From: an uncultured Collinsella sp.
GTDB lineage: Bacteria; Actinomycetota; Coriobacteriia; Coriobacteriales; Coriobacteriaceae
Direction: 5' to 3'
DNA length: 5,241 nt
NCBI GenBank assembly: GCA_958423535.1
Contig: CATZRJ010000081.1
Span: 1-5,241 of the forward strand
Shown one piece after another: positions 1 through 5,223 of this stretch. The position numbers and the translations under genes were made by a program. The notes under the pieces were generated by a model. That model searched no databases. It had not been told where the DNA came from and was given only the letters and a program-made list of their open reading frames with translations. Numbering within the stretch: position 1 is the first letter of the stretch; each line of letters starts with the position of its first letter.

Positions 1-2
1 CC

Positions 3-551
3 CGCGAGGGCTACACCTTCGCCGGCTGGACCTACGACTCCGAGGGCAAAGATTCCGTCGACTTCAGCAAGCCCGTCCAGGGCGGCGGCGACCACGTGAC
101 GTTCTACGCCCAGTGGACCAAGAACGAGACGCCTGCTGTCCAGACCCACAAGGTCAATTTCTATGTTGCTGGTTCCACCACCACTGTTGAGGTTGAGGAC
201 GGCAAGACTGTTGCTCAGCCCAGCGATCCTTCCGTTGATGGCTTCAACTTTGTCGGCTGGTCTTCTTCCAAGGAGTCCTTCAAGAAGTTTGACTTCTCTA
301 CTCCTATCACCGAGGACACCACTGTCTACGCCTTCTTCACTGCTAAGACCCCCAAGTCCGATTCTTTGAAGAAGAATGATGGCAAGAAGCAGGTTCCTGC
401 TGACAAGAAGGACGAGGCTAAGGCCAAGAAGAACGACGCTGCCCTTCCTACCACTGGTGACCCGACCTTTGTTGTGACCTCCGCTGCTGCCCTTACCGGC
501 GCCGTGGCTGTCGCTGTGGGCATGTACATGACCAAGCGTCGCGAGCACTAA
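3..551 (+). CDS. C-terminal part of an LPXTG-anchored surface protein with InlB/Listeria-Bacteroides-type repeats (5' end outside window)
   Basis: The frame is open to the left edge, so only the last 182 residues are visible and the true start lies upstream. Two repeat units resembling the InlB B-repeat (List_Bact_rpt) family can be seen. The first ends with GYTFAGW...VTFYAQWTK (visible residues about 3-40). The second runs from HKVNFYVAG to FNFVGW...TTVYAFFTAK (about 49-115). A Lys-rich spacer (about 116-145) follows, then the sortase signal LPTTG at bases 444-458, a hydrophobic helix and a basic KRREH tail. This is the standard order for covalent attachment to peptidoglycan by sortase. The protein is therefore a secreted, wall-bound, adhesin-like protein whose ligand cannot be inferred. 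Codon choice changes inside the gene: codons before about base 135 are almost all C/G-ending, while later ones often end in T (gct, gtt, cct). An intrinsic terminator follows the stop. Confidence 0.9.
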   Translation, partial: REGYTFAGWTYDSEGKDSVDFSKPVQGGGDHVTFYAQWTKNETPAVQTHKVNFYVAGSTTTVEVEDGKTVAQPSDPSVDGFNFVGWSSSKESFKKFDFSTPITEDTTVYAFFTAKTPKSDSLKKNDGKKQVPADKKDEAKAKKNDAALPTTGDPTFVVTSAAALTGAVAVAVGMYMTKRREH

Positions 552-596
552 TCACTTCTAGTGTTTACCTCCGGGCTTAATTAGCCCAAACCTGTT

Positions 597-631
597 AGCC
601 GCGTGGGGACCCGACCCCCACGCGGCTTTTT
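597..631 (+). terminator. Rho-independent terminator of the surface-protein gene
   Basis: A perfect 12-bp GC-rich stem (597-608 pairs with 616-627) closes a 7-base loop and runs into a T tract (627-631). It lies 45 bases after the stop of the plus-strand surface-protein gene, the expected place for its transcript end. Confidence 0.9.
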
Positions 632-698
632 ATGTATTAGTTATCTTGCGTGAGTATTGTCGGCCCCCTGCGTTCGATTTCAGATGCCCACGTCATAT

Positions 699-737
699 AA
701 AAGAGCGCCGCTGCGATGTGTGCAGCGGCGCTCTTTT
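699..737 (-). terminator. Bidirectional intrinsic terminator between convergent genes
   Basis: A perfect 16-bp stem (699-714 pairs with 722-737) surrounds a 7-base loop. Its outer end is A4/T4, so either strand gives a GC hairpin ending in a U run. On the minus strand it lies 29 bases past the stop of FHA protein B and should end the kinase/FHA transcript. On the plus strand it backs up the terminator at 597-631. Confidence 0.88.
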
Positions 738-766
738 GCGTTGATTCTTGTTGGGCGAGCTCGGCC

Positions 767-1756
767 CTAGGCCAGCGCGCGTACGTTTGAGGAGATCTTC
801 AGCACCAAAAACTCGGTCGAGGAGCCCAGCTTGAGCAGGTCGCCGTCGTGGATGGGAATCTGCTTGTCCTCGTCATCGGCGGTGCGCAGCGAGCGTGGCT
901 TTTCGATAACGGTGGTTGCGCCGTTGCGTGTCACCAACACCGTTCCATTAGTGGAATGAAGGCCGCTTGCGAGCCATGTGTCGTTGGAAAACGCCACGCG
1001 CAGGTGCCGGCGGGATACATCGGGACCCACGTTGGTGATACTGTTTCGGTCGTGTGCGAACGAGCCTAAAACCGTGCCCTCGGGATCGAGGCTCAAGGGA
1101 TAGATCGGCGGCAAGGCCGAGCCGTCTTTCGCAAGCCTGAGCAGTCCCAGTTTTGCAGGAGGCTCGTTGACCTTGTGGTTGGTATCCTGCACCTGGACGG
1201 CCTTGGCGGTCTCGAGTGTGCCAAAGGTCTGGGATAGTCGCGTAATGGCAAAGTCCTTGACCTCGGAGGCGGCGGCATTGGGATCGGCCAGGCATCCGCA
1301 GACCGTTAGCGCAAGGAGCTCCAAAAGCCGCCGGTCGCTTTGCTTGAGACCCGGCGTGACGGCGATGCGGTCAAAGATATTGCGCAGGATGGAGGCATCG
1401 AGCCCCCAGTGATCGAGCGATTTTGCCATACGCTCAAGGGCGCGGGTCCCTATGGCTTGCTGGCGAGCGTTGGACGCCACCACGCCGCTGTCGCTGCCGA
1501 CTTTTGCAGCGGCGGCCAAGTTCTGGACGCTCTGCGAAAAATCGGCAAACATCTCGGGGTCGATCTTGTCGGTACCCGGAACGACGTGCACCACGCGTCG
1601 CGATAGAAACGTCTTTTCGGCAATGCGAAACCGTGGGGCCGGTTTGGAGCCCATCGGCTTGTCCGAAATCAAGATGCGCGCCGCTTCGCGATTATTGATC
1701 TGCAGGTCGCACTTAAGGAAATCAAAGAGCACTTCGGAAGGTGTTTCCGCACGCAT
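767..1756 (-). CDS. FHA domain protein B (329 aa) with uncharacterised N-terminal domain
   Basis: The C-terminal third is a forkhead-associated (FHA) domain, a phosphothreonine-binding fold. Visible marks are the Gly-Ser at 231-232, SRRHL at 248-252, STNGT at 268-272 and DGDLLKLG at 304-311; these cover the conserved S..H and NG recognition positions. Residues 1-210 match no family I recognise. They resemble the same region of FHA protein A throughout: INN..AA.IL near 20-30, SR..VH..PG near 52-61, GCL.DP near 154-159, GT.ET near 179-183 and LGLLR at 203-207. No signal peptide or membrane helix is seen, so the protein is probably cytoplasmic. The ATG at 1756 is chosen because GAAAGGAG lies 9 bases upstream. 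It starts 35 bases after the stop of the TM/DUF6273 frame, so co-transcription with the kinase is likely. It probably acts as an adaptor that binds phosphorylated kinase or substrate. The FHA call is firm; the partner is inferred. Confidence 0.9.
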   Translation of the reverse strand: MRAETPSEVLFDFLKCDLQINNREAARILISDKPMGSKPAPRFRIAEKTFLSRRVVHVVPGTDKIDPEMFADFSQSVQNLAAAAKVGSDSGVVASNARQQAIGTRALERMAKSLDHWGLDASILRNIFDRIAVTPGLKQSDRRLLELLALTVCGCLADPNAAASEVKDFAITRLSQTFGTLETAKAVQVQDTNHKVNEPPAKLGLLRLAKDGSALPPIYPLSLDPEGTVLGSFAHDRNSITNVGPDVSRRHLRVAFSNDTWLASGLHSTNGTVLVTRNGATTVIEKPRSLRTADDEDKQIPIHDGDLLKLGSSTEFLVLKISSNVRALA

Positions 1757-1765
1757 GATGCGAGG

Positions 1766-1773
1766 CTCCTTTC
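1766..1773 (-). promoter_or_regulatory. Ribosome binding site that fixes the start of FHA protein B
   Basis: On the minus strand this reads GAAAGGAG, 9 bases before the ATG at 1756. It supports that ATG over an in-frame TTG at 1801, which would overlap the stop of the preceding frame and extend the protein with a non-homologous leader. Confidence 0.8.
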
Positions 1774-1791
1774 TGGTATCCGGTGAAGGTG

Positions 1792-2829
1792 TTAGATGCA
1801 AAAGCCGGGCAGGGCATAGGTCATTTGGTCCGGTTTGTTTCCGGGCGTTGCCCAGCTAAACACGTCGCCGTCTTTTCCAACGCGGTTAAAGTACGTCGAG
1901 TCGGCGCCTTCGCTGCAGTCGGCGCTGGGGGTGCGCTCCCAGTAGCAGATCTTTTGGCCGGCGACGGTGCGGATCATGGCATCATTGGTGGTCTGACCGC
2001 TCACACTCTGCTCGCGATAGAGCTGGTACTGCTCGCCTTCTCCGCTGTAGAGGCCAGAAAGGTACTCGCAGCCTTCTGCGAACGTTTCGGGCGCTTGGTA
2101 GCCGCACAGCTCGCTCATGGACGGCAGCCAGAGCATGTCGTCGGTGGCAGTGATGCTGGAGACGTCTTTAGTGGCGCCGGTGTTGTTGGTAAGCTTTCGC
2201 ACCGGGCGGATCTGATTACGGAGATCGTCGGGCAGCGTAGCCATGCCCTTGTCCGCCAACCATTCGCGAAGCGACGATTGCTCCCAGCCACCCATCGCGG
2301 CGCTGTCATTTACGGCGCGCATGGCGATGGGGGTACGGAACATAAAGGTGATGCCAGCGGGGAGGCCGTCATCGGTGAGCGTGTCTGCCTTAAAGCCCAC
2401 GATCTGGACTTGTGCCTTGGTCACCCCGTCGGAAAGCCTGACGGTCTTGGTGTTCTCGTTTTCGAGGGACTGCTTGCTGTTTACCAGGTGGTAGGTTTCG
2501 GCAATCTCGAGCGCCTTTTTGTTGGAAGATGTCTCTTGTATTTTGCGGGAGATCAGGGCGAGTTCTTCCCAGGTGTAATCGTCGAGTGACGGCTTAATGC
2601 CGTGCGCAAGGTCGATGAGCCCCCAGCACCCCGTGGCAAGGGCAGAAGCTACGATGCCGGCAACGCAGACGCCGCCGAGCGCGAGCGCGGCGCGAGATGA
2701 CAGGGTGGCGCGTCTGAGCCTTGTCGGAGCCGGAAGGCTTCGGTTGTTGGCTAAAGTCAACCGGGGTGGGCAGCGGCGTACGCGGCTCAAAATCGATGTC
2801 TTTAATCCAGGCATCGAGCTTGCCGACAA
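1792..2829 (-). CDS. Transmembrane + DUF6273-like domain reading frame; probably the 3' half of a frameshifted receptor kinase
   Basis: The open frame gives 345 residues from a TTG at 2829, or 340 from an ATG at 2814. Neither start has a Shine-Dalgarno sequence. The first ~38 residues overlap the kinase frame and look like its out-of-frame shadow. Convincing protein begins at RLRR (38-40), followed by a membrane helix (about 47-70, AALALGGVCVAGIVASALA) with positive residues before it, which puts the rest outside the cell. The ectodomain (about 80-345) resembles DUF6273 proteins: GITFMF near 159-164, GGWEQSSLREWL near 180-191, LPDDLRNQIRPVRKLTNN near 199-216 and DMLWLPSMSE near 231-240, ending in an aromatic-rich C-terminal part. 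The function of DUF6273 is unknown; a sensing role is inferred from its position. The frame ends 35 bases before FHA protein B. It is best read as the sensor half of the kinase upstream, separated by a frameshift near 2705-2730. A separate internally started membrane protein is possible but less likely. Confidence 0.75.
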   Translation of the reverse strand: MSASSMPGLKTSILSRVRRCPPRLTLANNRSLPAPTRLRRATLSSRAALALGGVCVAGIVASALATGCWGLIDLAHGIKPSLDDYTWEELALISRKIQETSSNKKALEIAETYHLVNSKQSLENENTKTVRLSDGVTKAQVQIVGFKADTLTDDGLPAGITFMFRTPIAMRAVNDSAAMGGWEQSSLREWLADKGMATLPDDLRNQIRPVRKLTNNTGATKDVSSITATDDMLWLPSMSELCGYQAPETFAEGCEYLSGLYSGEGEQYQLYREQSVSGQTTNDAMIRTVAGQKICYWERTPSADCSEGADSTYFNRVGKDGDVFSWATPGNKPDQMTYALPGFCI

Positions 2830-3799
2830 TTGTGGACAACGGCGCGCGCTGGGACTGCTCGTTATGGATGCCGCTCATAATGACATCGACAAGCTTTTGG
2901 TCGCCGGGTAAGCGCGCCTCGAGCGGCTCGGGCTCGTGCTCGATCTTGTACAGGTAGGGCGACTGGTCCATATGCTCGTTTAGGCGATATGGCGTGTGGC
3001 CGGCATAGAGCGTGTAGAGCACGCTGCAGAGCTCGTATGTATCGATGCTGGGCGACGTGCGCAGCGGCGCCAGCTCGGGGATGTCGTTGGAGAGCATCTC
3101 GGGCGGGGCGAACTCGGGGGTGCCGTTGCGCCAGATGCCGGTGGACATGGTAAACGAGGGGTCCGAGCGCTTGATGCTCGAGCTGCCCAGATCGACCAGG
3201 CAAAGGTCAAAACTGCAGTGTGCAATCTGCTGGGCAAGGGGCCGGCGCGTTGTGCGAATGATGATATTGCGCAAGGAGATATCACGGTGCGCAAACGGCG
3301 CATCGAGCTTTTGGGCACCCAGGAGAATCTCTCCCAGGCGTTTTCCGATTGCGGCGACGGTGTTTGCGGGAATGTGGCCGCCCTCGGCGGGGTTGGTTAG
3401 CTCTGCCGCGGCGTCGCGAAGGGGCAGGCCTTCAATCCACTCCATAAGGATGACCGGCGTGTTGCCGGTATAACCGTAGCCATAGGTTTTGGGAAAGCCG
3501 CCCAACAGTGAGACGGCTGCAAGGTTGCGATATTCCTCGGTAAGCGTCTTGATGTCTGAAGGGGTGATAGCGGGGCCGTTTTCCTCACAACTGCCGAGGG
3601 GCCAAAGCGTCTTGAGCGCAAAGGTCTCGCCCTCGGTGTTGGCGACCTTGCGAAGATGGTGGGAGCCTCCGCCGACTGCTCCGCAATCCAACAGGGTGGT
3701 AAAGCGGCGAATGGTATCGGGGTCTTCGGTGGTCGCAAACATGGCGTTTGGTTCAAAGGGAGACAACGCGATGATATTCATATCCGTGTCGTACGTCAC
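2594..3799 (-). CDS. Ser/Thr-type protein kinase domain frame (401 aa as read; C-terminal ~40 residues out of frame)
   Basis: A eukaryotic-like (Hanks-type) protein kinase domain spans about residues 36-332. Visible elements are a Gly-rich loop (GAVGGG, 40-45), the ATP-anchoring Lys in FALK (K63), a likely helix-C Glu in LTEEY (88-89), the hinge region ILMEWIEG (117-124), the catalytic loop HRDISLRN (171-178), DLG in place of DFG (203-205), GTPEFAPPE (226-234), the helix-F Asp in SIDTYELCSV (D253) and a late Arg (R318). Catalytic Lys, Asp and Asn are all present, so activity is expected. The GTG at 3799 is chosen because AAAGGA lies 7 bases upstream. A Pro-rich linker follows the domain. From about residue 362 the frame becomes an Arg/Cys-rich string typical of out-of-frame reading, while the overlapping frame supplies a membrane helix. 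The intact gene probably spanned 1792-3799 and encoded kinase, TM and DUF6273, resembling the kinase-TM-ectodomain layout of PknB-type receptors. It lies downstream of a strong terminator, so it needs its own promoter. Confidence 0.88.
   Translation of the reverse strand: MTYDTDMNIIALSPFEPNAMFATTEDPDTIRRFTTLLDCGAVGGGSHHLRKVANTEGETFALKTLWPLGSCEENGPAITPSDIKTLTEEYRNLAAVSLLGGFPKTYGYGYTGNTPVILMEWIEGLPLRDAAAELTNPAEGGHIPANTVAAIGKRLGEILLGAQKLDAPFAHRDISLRNIIIRTTRRPLAQQIAHCSFDLCLVDLGSSSIKRSDPSFTMSTGIWRNGTPEFAPPEMLSNDIPELAPLRTSPSIDTYELCSVLYTLYAGHTPYRLNEHMDQSPYLYKIEHEPEPLEARLPGDQKLVDVIMSGIHNEQSQRAPLSTIVGKLDAWIKDIDFEPRTPLPTPVDFSQQPKPSGSDKAQTRHPVISRRARARRRLRCRHRSFCPCHGVLGAHRPCARH
2705..2730 (-). other. Probable frameshift joining the kinase frame to the TM/DUF6273 frame
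   Basis: Minus-strand codons up to about 2720 (SGSDKAQ) fit the kinase linker. From about 2712 the frame one base later reads RRATLSSRAALALGG, an ordinary basic stop-transfer lead into a membrane helix. One base too many, or two too few, in this stretch would explain the 236-base overlap. I see no homopolymer run and no stop codon with a slippery site of the prfB kind, so mutation or an assembly error is more likely than programmed frameshifting. Confidence 0.7.
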
Positions 3800-3806
3800 G
3801 GGGCGA

Positions 3807-3813
3807 TCCTTTC
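3807..3813 (-). promoter_or_regulatory. Ribosome binding site of the kinase gene
   Basis: On the minus strand this reads GAAAGGA, 7 bases before the GTG at 3799. It decides for the GTG over the in-frame ATG six codons later (3781). Confidence 0.75.
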
Positions 3814-3829
3814 GAGAAAAAAGTGCATA

Positions 3830-3858
3830 GCGATAATGTTAGTGAAAAGGTAGCGCAA
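3830..3858 (-). promoter_or_regulatory. Weak candidate promoter for the kinase/FHA-B transcription unit
   Basis: The strong terminator upstream implies a promoter between 3800 and 3873. The best fit on the minus strand is TTGCGC (3853-3858), a 17-base spacer and TATCGC, each only a half match to consensus. The stretch is AT-richer than the genes around it. The exact placement is uncertain. Confidence 0.25.
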
Positions 3859-3873
3859 CCGTTGTCTTAATCG

Positions 3874-3921
3874 AAAAGGTGCCGTTATTTGCATGGGTTG
3901 ATGCAAATAACGGCACCTTTT
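3874..3921 (-). terminator. Very long perfect hairpin terminator after FHA protein A
   Basis: A perfect 21-bp inverted repeat (3874-3894 pairs with 3901-3921) encloses a 6-base loop. On the minus strand it begins 22 bases past the stop of FHA protein A, and its stem ends in T4. It splits the cluster into two transcription units. The outer A4/T4 makes it symmetrical, so it could also stop antisense transcription. Confidence 0.85.
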
Positions 3922-3943
3922 GCGTCGAAGATGTGTGGGCGGG

Positions 3944-4900
3944 CTAGTCTGTGATGCGAATGACCAAGAAGCGCGTCGTGGCGCCCAAGCAGAGCGTATC
4001 TCCGTTGTGAATCTCGACGGGGGTGTTGGCAAAGTTGGCGGGGCGCTCGCGTCTGGGCGGTTCGATAGCCTGTCGGCAGCGGTCGACGCCCGAGATCAAA
4101 AACGATCCGTTGGTGGAGTCGAGGCCCTGCGCAAGCCAGCGTCCGTCTTGGAGCCAAATACGCAGGTGCTGGCGCGAGACGTCGGAATCGACGTCGGTGA
4201 TGGCGTTCTCGTCGCCCGTCAGCGATCCGATAATGCTGCCCGTCGGATCCATGGATAGGGGGCGCAGCGGCGGACGCGCCGAGTTGCCCACAACGCGCAG
4301 CAGGCCCAGGCGAATATCTCCCGTAGGGCGTGCGGTTGTCGAGAAAAACGAGGTGACGGTCGTCTCGACCGTGCCGAGTGTCGAGAGCATCTGGTCGGAC
4401 ACAAAGGACTCGGTGTATTCGATGGCGCGGGCGGGGTCGCCAAGACAGCCGGTAACGATAAAAAAGACCAGATGGATGTAGAGGCGATCTTTGATGTCGC
4501 TATCGTCAGCGGTCTCGATGCGCTCAGCGCCGTTTCTAAAGAGCATGCCGTCGACGCCGCAGTTGGTAAGGGCGTCCTGCATGTCTGGGACACACGACTC
4601 CATGTAGCGTTTAGCGACCTTGCTCAGCGATTGGGGGTCGGAGCCTCGGTTTTGCATGATGAGGTTGAGTATCTGGCGCGCACTTTGTTCAAAGGGTGCA
4701 AAAAGCAGCTCGGGAAGGTCACCGGGCTTAGCGTGAACGATTTCGCGCGAGATAAACGACGGGACCGTCAAGCGTTCGGAGATGAGGCGTCCACCGTAAC
4801 GGGCGTTGCCGGCCATGAGAATTTGCGCGGCGTTACCGTTGTTGATGCGACCGAGTGACTTAAGCCCGGCGTACAATGCACAAGATGGAGTATCGGCCAT
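3944..4900 (-). CDS. FHA domain protein A (318 aa) with uncharacterised N-terminal domain
   Basis: The C-terminal part is an FHA phosphothreonine-binding domain: PLSMDPTGSIIGS (214-226), SRQHLRIW (242-249), STNGSFLI (262-269) and NGDTLCLG (299-306), with the key Ser/Arg/His and Asn-Gly positions present. The N-terminal ~200 residues match no family I can name, but align along their length with FHA protein B: TPS...L..L near the start, INN..AA.IL at 19-28, SR..VH..PG at 51-60, GCL.DP at 151-156, GTVET at 176-180 and LGLLR at 198-202. The two genes are therefore old, diverged duplicates. No signal peptide is seen; LYIHLVFFIVTGCL (140-153) is hydrophobic but lies in the conserved, probably helical core, so a soluble cytoplasmic protein is likelier. 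The ATG at 4900 is the natural start, but its ribosome site is separated from it by a G10 run. The gene has its own promoter-like box and terminator. Its role is probably as a reader of the neighbouring kinase's phosphorylation. Confidence 0.9.
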   Translation of the reverse strand: MADTPSCALYAGLKSLGRINNGNAAQILMAGNARYGGRLISERLTVPSFISREIVHAKPGDLPELLFAPFEQSARQILNLIMQNRGSDPQSLSKVAKRYMESCVPDMQDALTNCGVDGMLFRNGAERIETADDSDIKDRLYIHLVFFIVTGCLGDPARAIEYTESFVSDQMLSTLGTVETTVTSFFSTTARPTGDIRLGLLRVVGNSARPPLRPLSMDPTGSIIGSLTGDENAITDVDSDVSRQHLRIWLQDGRWLAQGLDSTNGSFLISGVDRCRQAIEPPRRERPANFANTPVEIHNGDTLCLGATTRFLVIRITD

Positions 4901-4908
4901 TTGTTTTA

Positions 4909-4918
4909 CCCCCCCCCC
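4909..4918 (-). repeat. G10 homopolymer tract in the leader of FHA protein A
   Basis: The plus strand has ten consecutive C residues, so the minus-strand mRNA has G10. It begins 9 bases upstream of the ATG at 4900 and merges with the AGGAGG behind it. Such tracts are prone to slippage. Confidence 0.9.
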
Positions 4919-4923
4919 TCCTC
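4917..4923 (-). promoter_or_regulatory. Shine-Dalgarno of FHA protein A, set unusually far from the start
   Basis: On the minus strand this reads GAGGAGG, a near-perfect anti-16S match. About 16 bases separate its end from the ATG, against the usual 5-9. The G10 tract fills most of that gap and could itself pair through G-U wobble, so tract length may tune translation. Confidence 0.65.
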
Positions 4924-4955
4924 AAAAAGTGACATTGAATACGTAAGCAATATCA

Positions 4956-4961
4956 ATTATA
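4956..4961 (-). promoter_or_regulatory. Candidate -10 box of the FHA protein A promoter
   Basis: A perfect TATAAT lies on the minus strand in a local AT-rich island (about 4924-4962). Transcription would start near 4949 and give a leader of about 50 bases. No good TTGACA-like box is seen 16-18 bases upstream, so the promoter may be activator-dependent or weak. Confidence 0.45.
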
Positions 4962-5118
4962 GGCGCTTTGCAGCTCGAAATGCTCGCCAGGGGGCGCGGA
5001 CGGTGTAAATCGCTGCCGGAAGACAACAAATCAAAAAGCGGAGAGTGGATTAATAAGCTGGGAAAACGCGCTAGCAAGACCGTTGTGGGCAACATTTGGC
5101 ATGATGTCGCTTTGGCTT

Positions 5119-5147
5119 TTGGCCACGGGGTCGTGCGGTACCATAAA
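5119..5147 (+). promoter_or_regulatory. Candidate promoter for the gene at the right edge
   Basis: TTGGCC (5119-5124), a 17-base spacer and CATAAA (5142-5147) each match consensus at four of six positions. A start near 5154 would place the hairpin at 5171-5198 inside the leader. Confidence 0.3.
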
Positions 5148-5170
5148 CGTTAATGAACTTTGACGAACGA

Positions 5171-5198
5171 CCCGCCGAGCTTGCCTCGGCGGGCTTTT
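5171..5198 (+). terminator. Terminator-like hairpin upstream of the right-edge gene
   Basis: A perfect 9-bp GC stem (5171-5179 pairs with 5185-5193) with a 5-base loop is followed by C and T4 on the plus strand only. It is either the end of an upstream plus-strand transcript or an attenuator in the leader of the gene at 5224. No matching plus-strand gene is evident just upstream. Confidence 0.65.
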
Positions 5199-5223
5199 GG
5201 CGTTGCGATGCCGGAGGAACAGC

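Larger units (their letters stand above)
4924..5223. other. Intergenic region between divergent genes
   Basis: About 300 bases lie between the FHA protein A leader and the plus-strand gene starting at 5224. It holds the TATAAT on the minus strand, a possible plus-strand promoter (5119-5147), a hairpin with a T4 tail (5171-5198) and a ribosome site (5213-5218). I see no tRNA features (no TTCGANNC loop or CCA-ending acceptor) and no convincing protein between 4968 and 5153. Confidence 0.6.

Noticed and set aside
573..587. Small inverted repeat GGGCT/AGCCC after the surface-protein stop
   Set aside because: A 5-bp stem without a T tract is too weak to call a terminator, and the real one follows at 597-631.
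1757..1801. In-frame upstream extension of FHA protein B to a TTG at 1801
   Set aside because: It would overlap the stop of the preceding frame, has no ribosome site and adds residues absent from the paralogue. The ATG at 1756 has GAAAGGAG at ideal spacing.
1783..2589. Long plus-strand open frame (268 codons) opposite the TM/DUF6273 frame
   Set aside because: It is antisense to a frame with clear domain similarity. Its composition is typical of antisense reading in GC-rich DNA and no ribosome site or known domain is seen.
2758..2814. Internal starts (ATG 2814, TTG 2760) for an independent TM/DUF6273 protein
   Set aside because: Neither has a ribosome site, and both would add a segment that looks like the shadow of the kinase linker. 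A frameshifted single gene explains the overlap better.
4968..5153. Plus-strand frame of 61 codons ending 17 bases before the hairpin at 5171
   Set aside because: It starts at a TTG or a nearby ATG without a Shine-Dalgarno, has no recognisable family and would overlap the minus-strand promoter region at its start. The closeness to a terminator is suggestive but not enough to call it.
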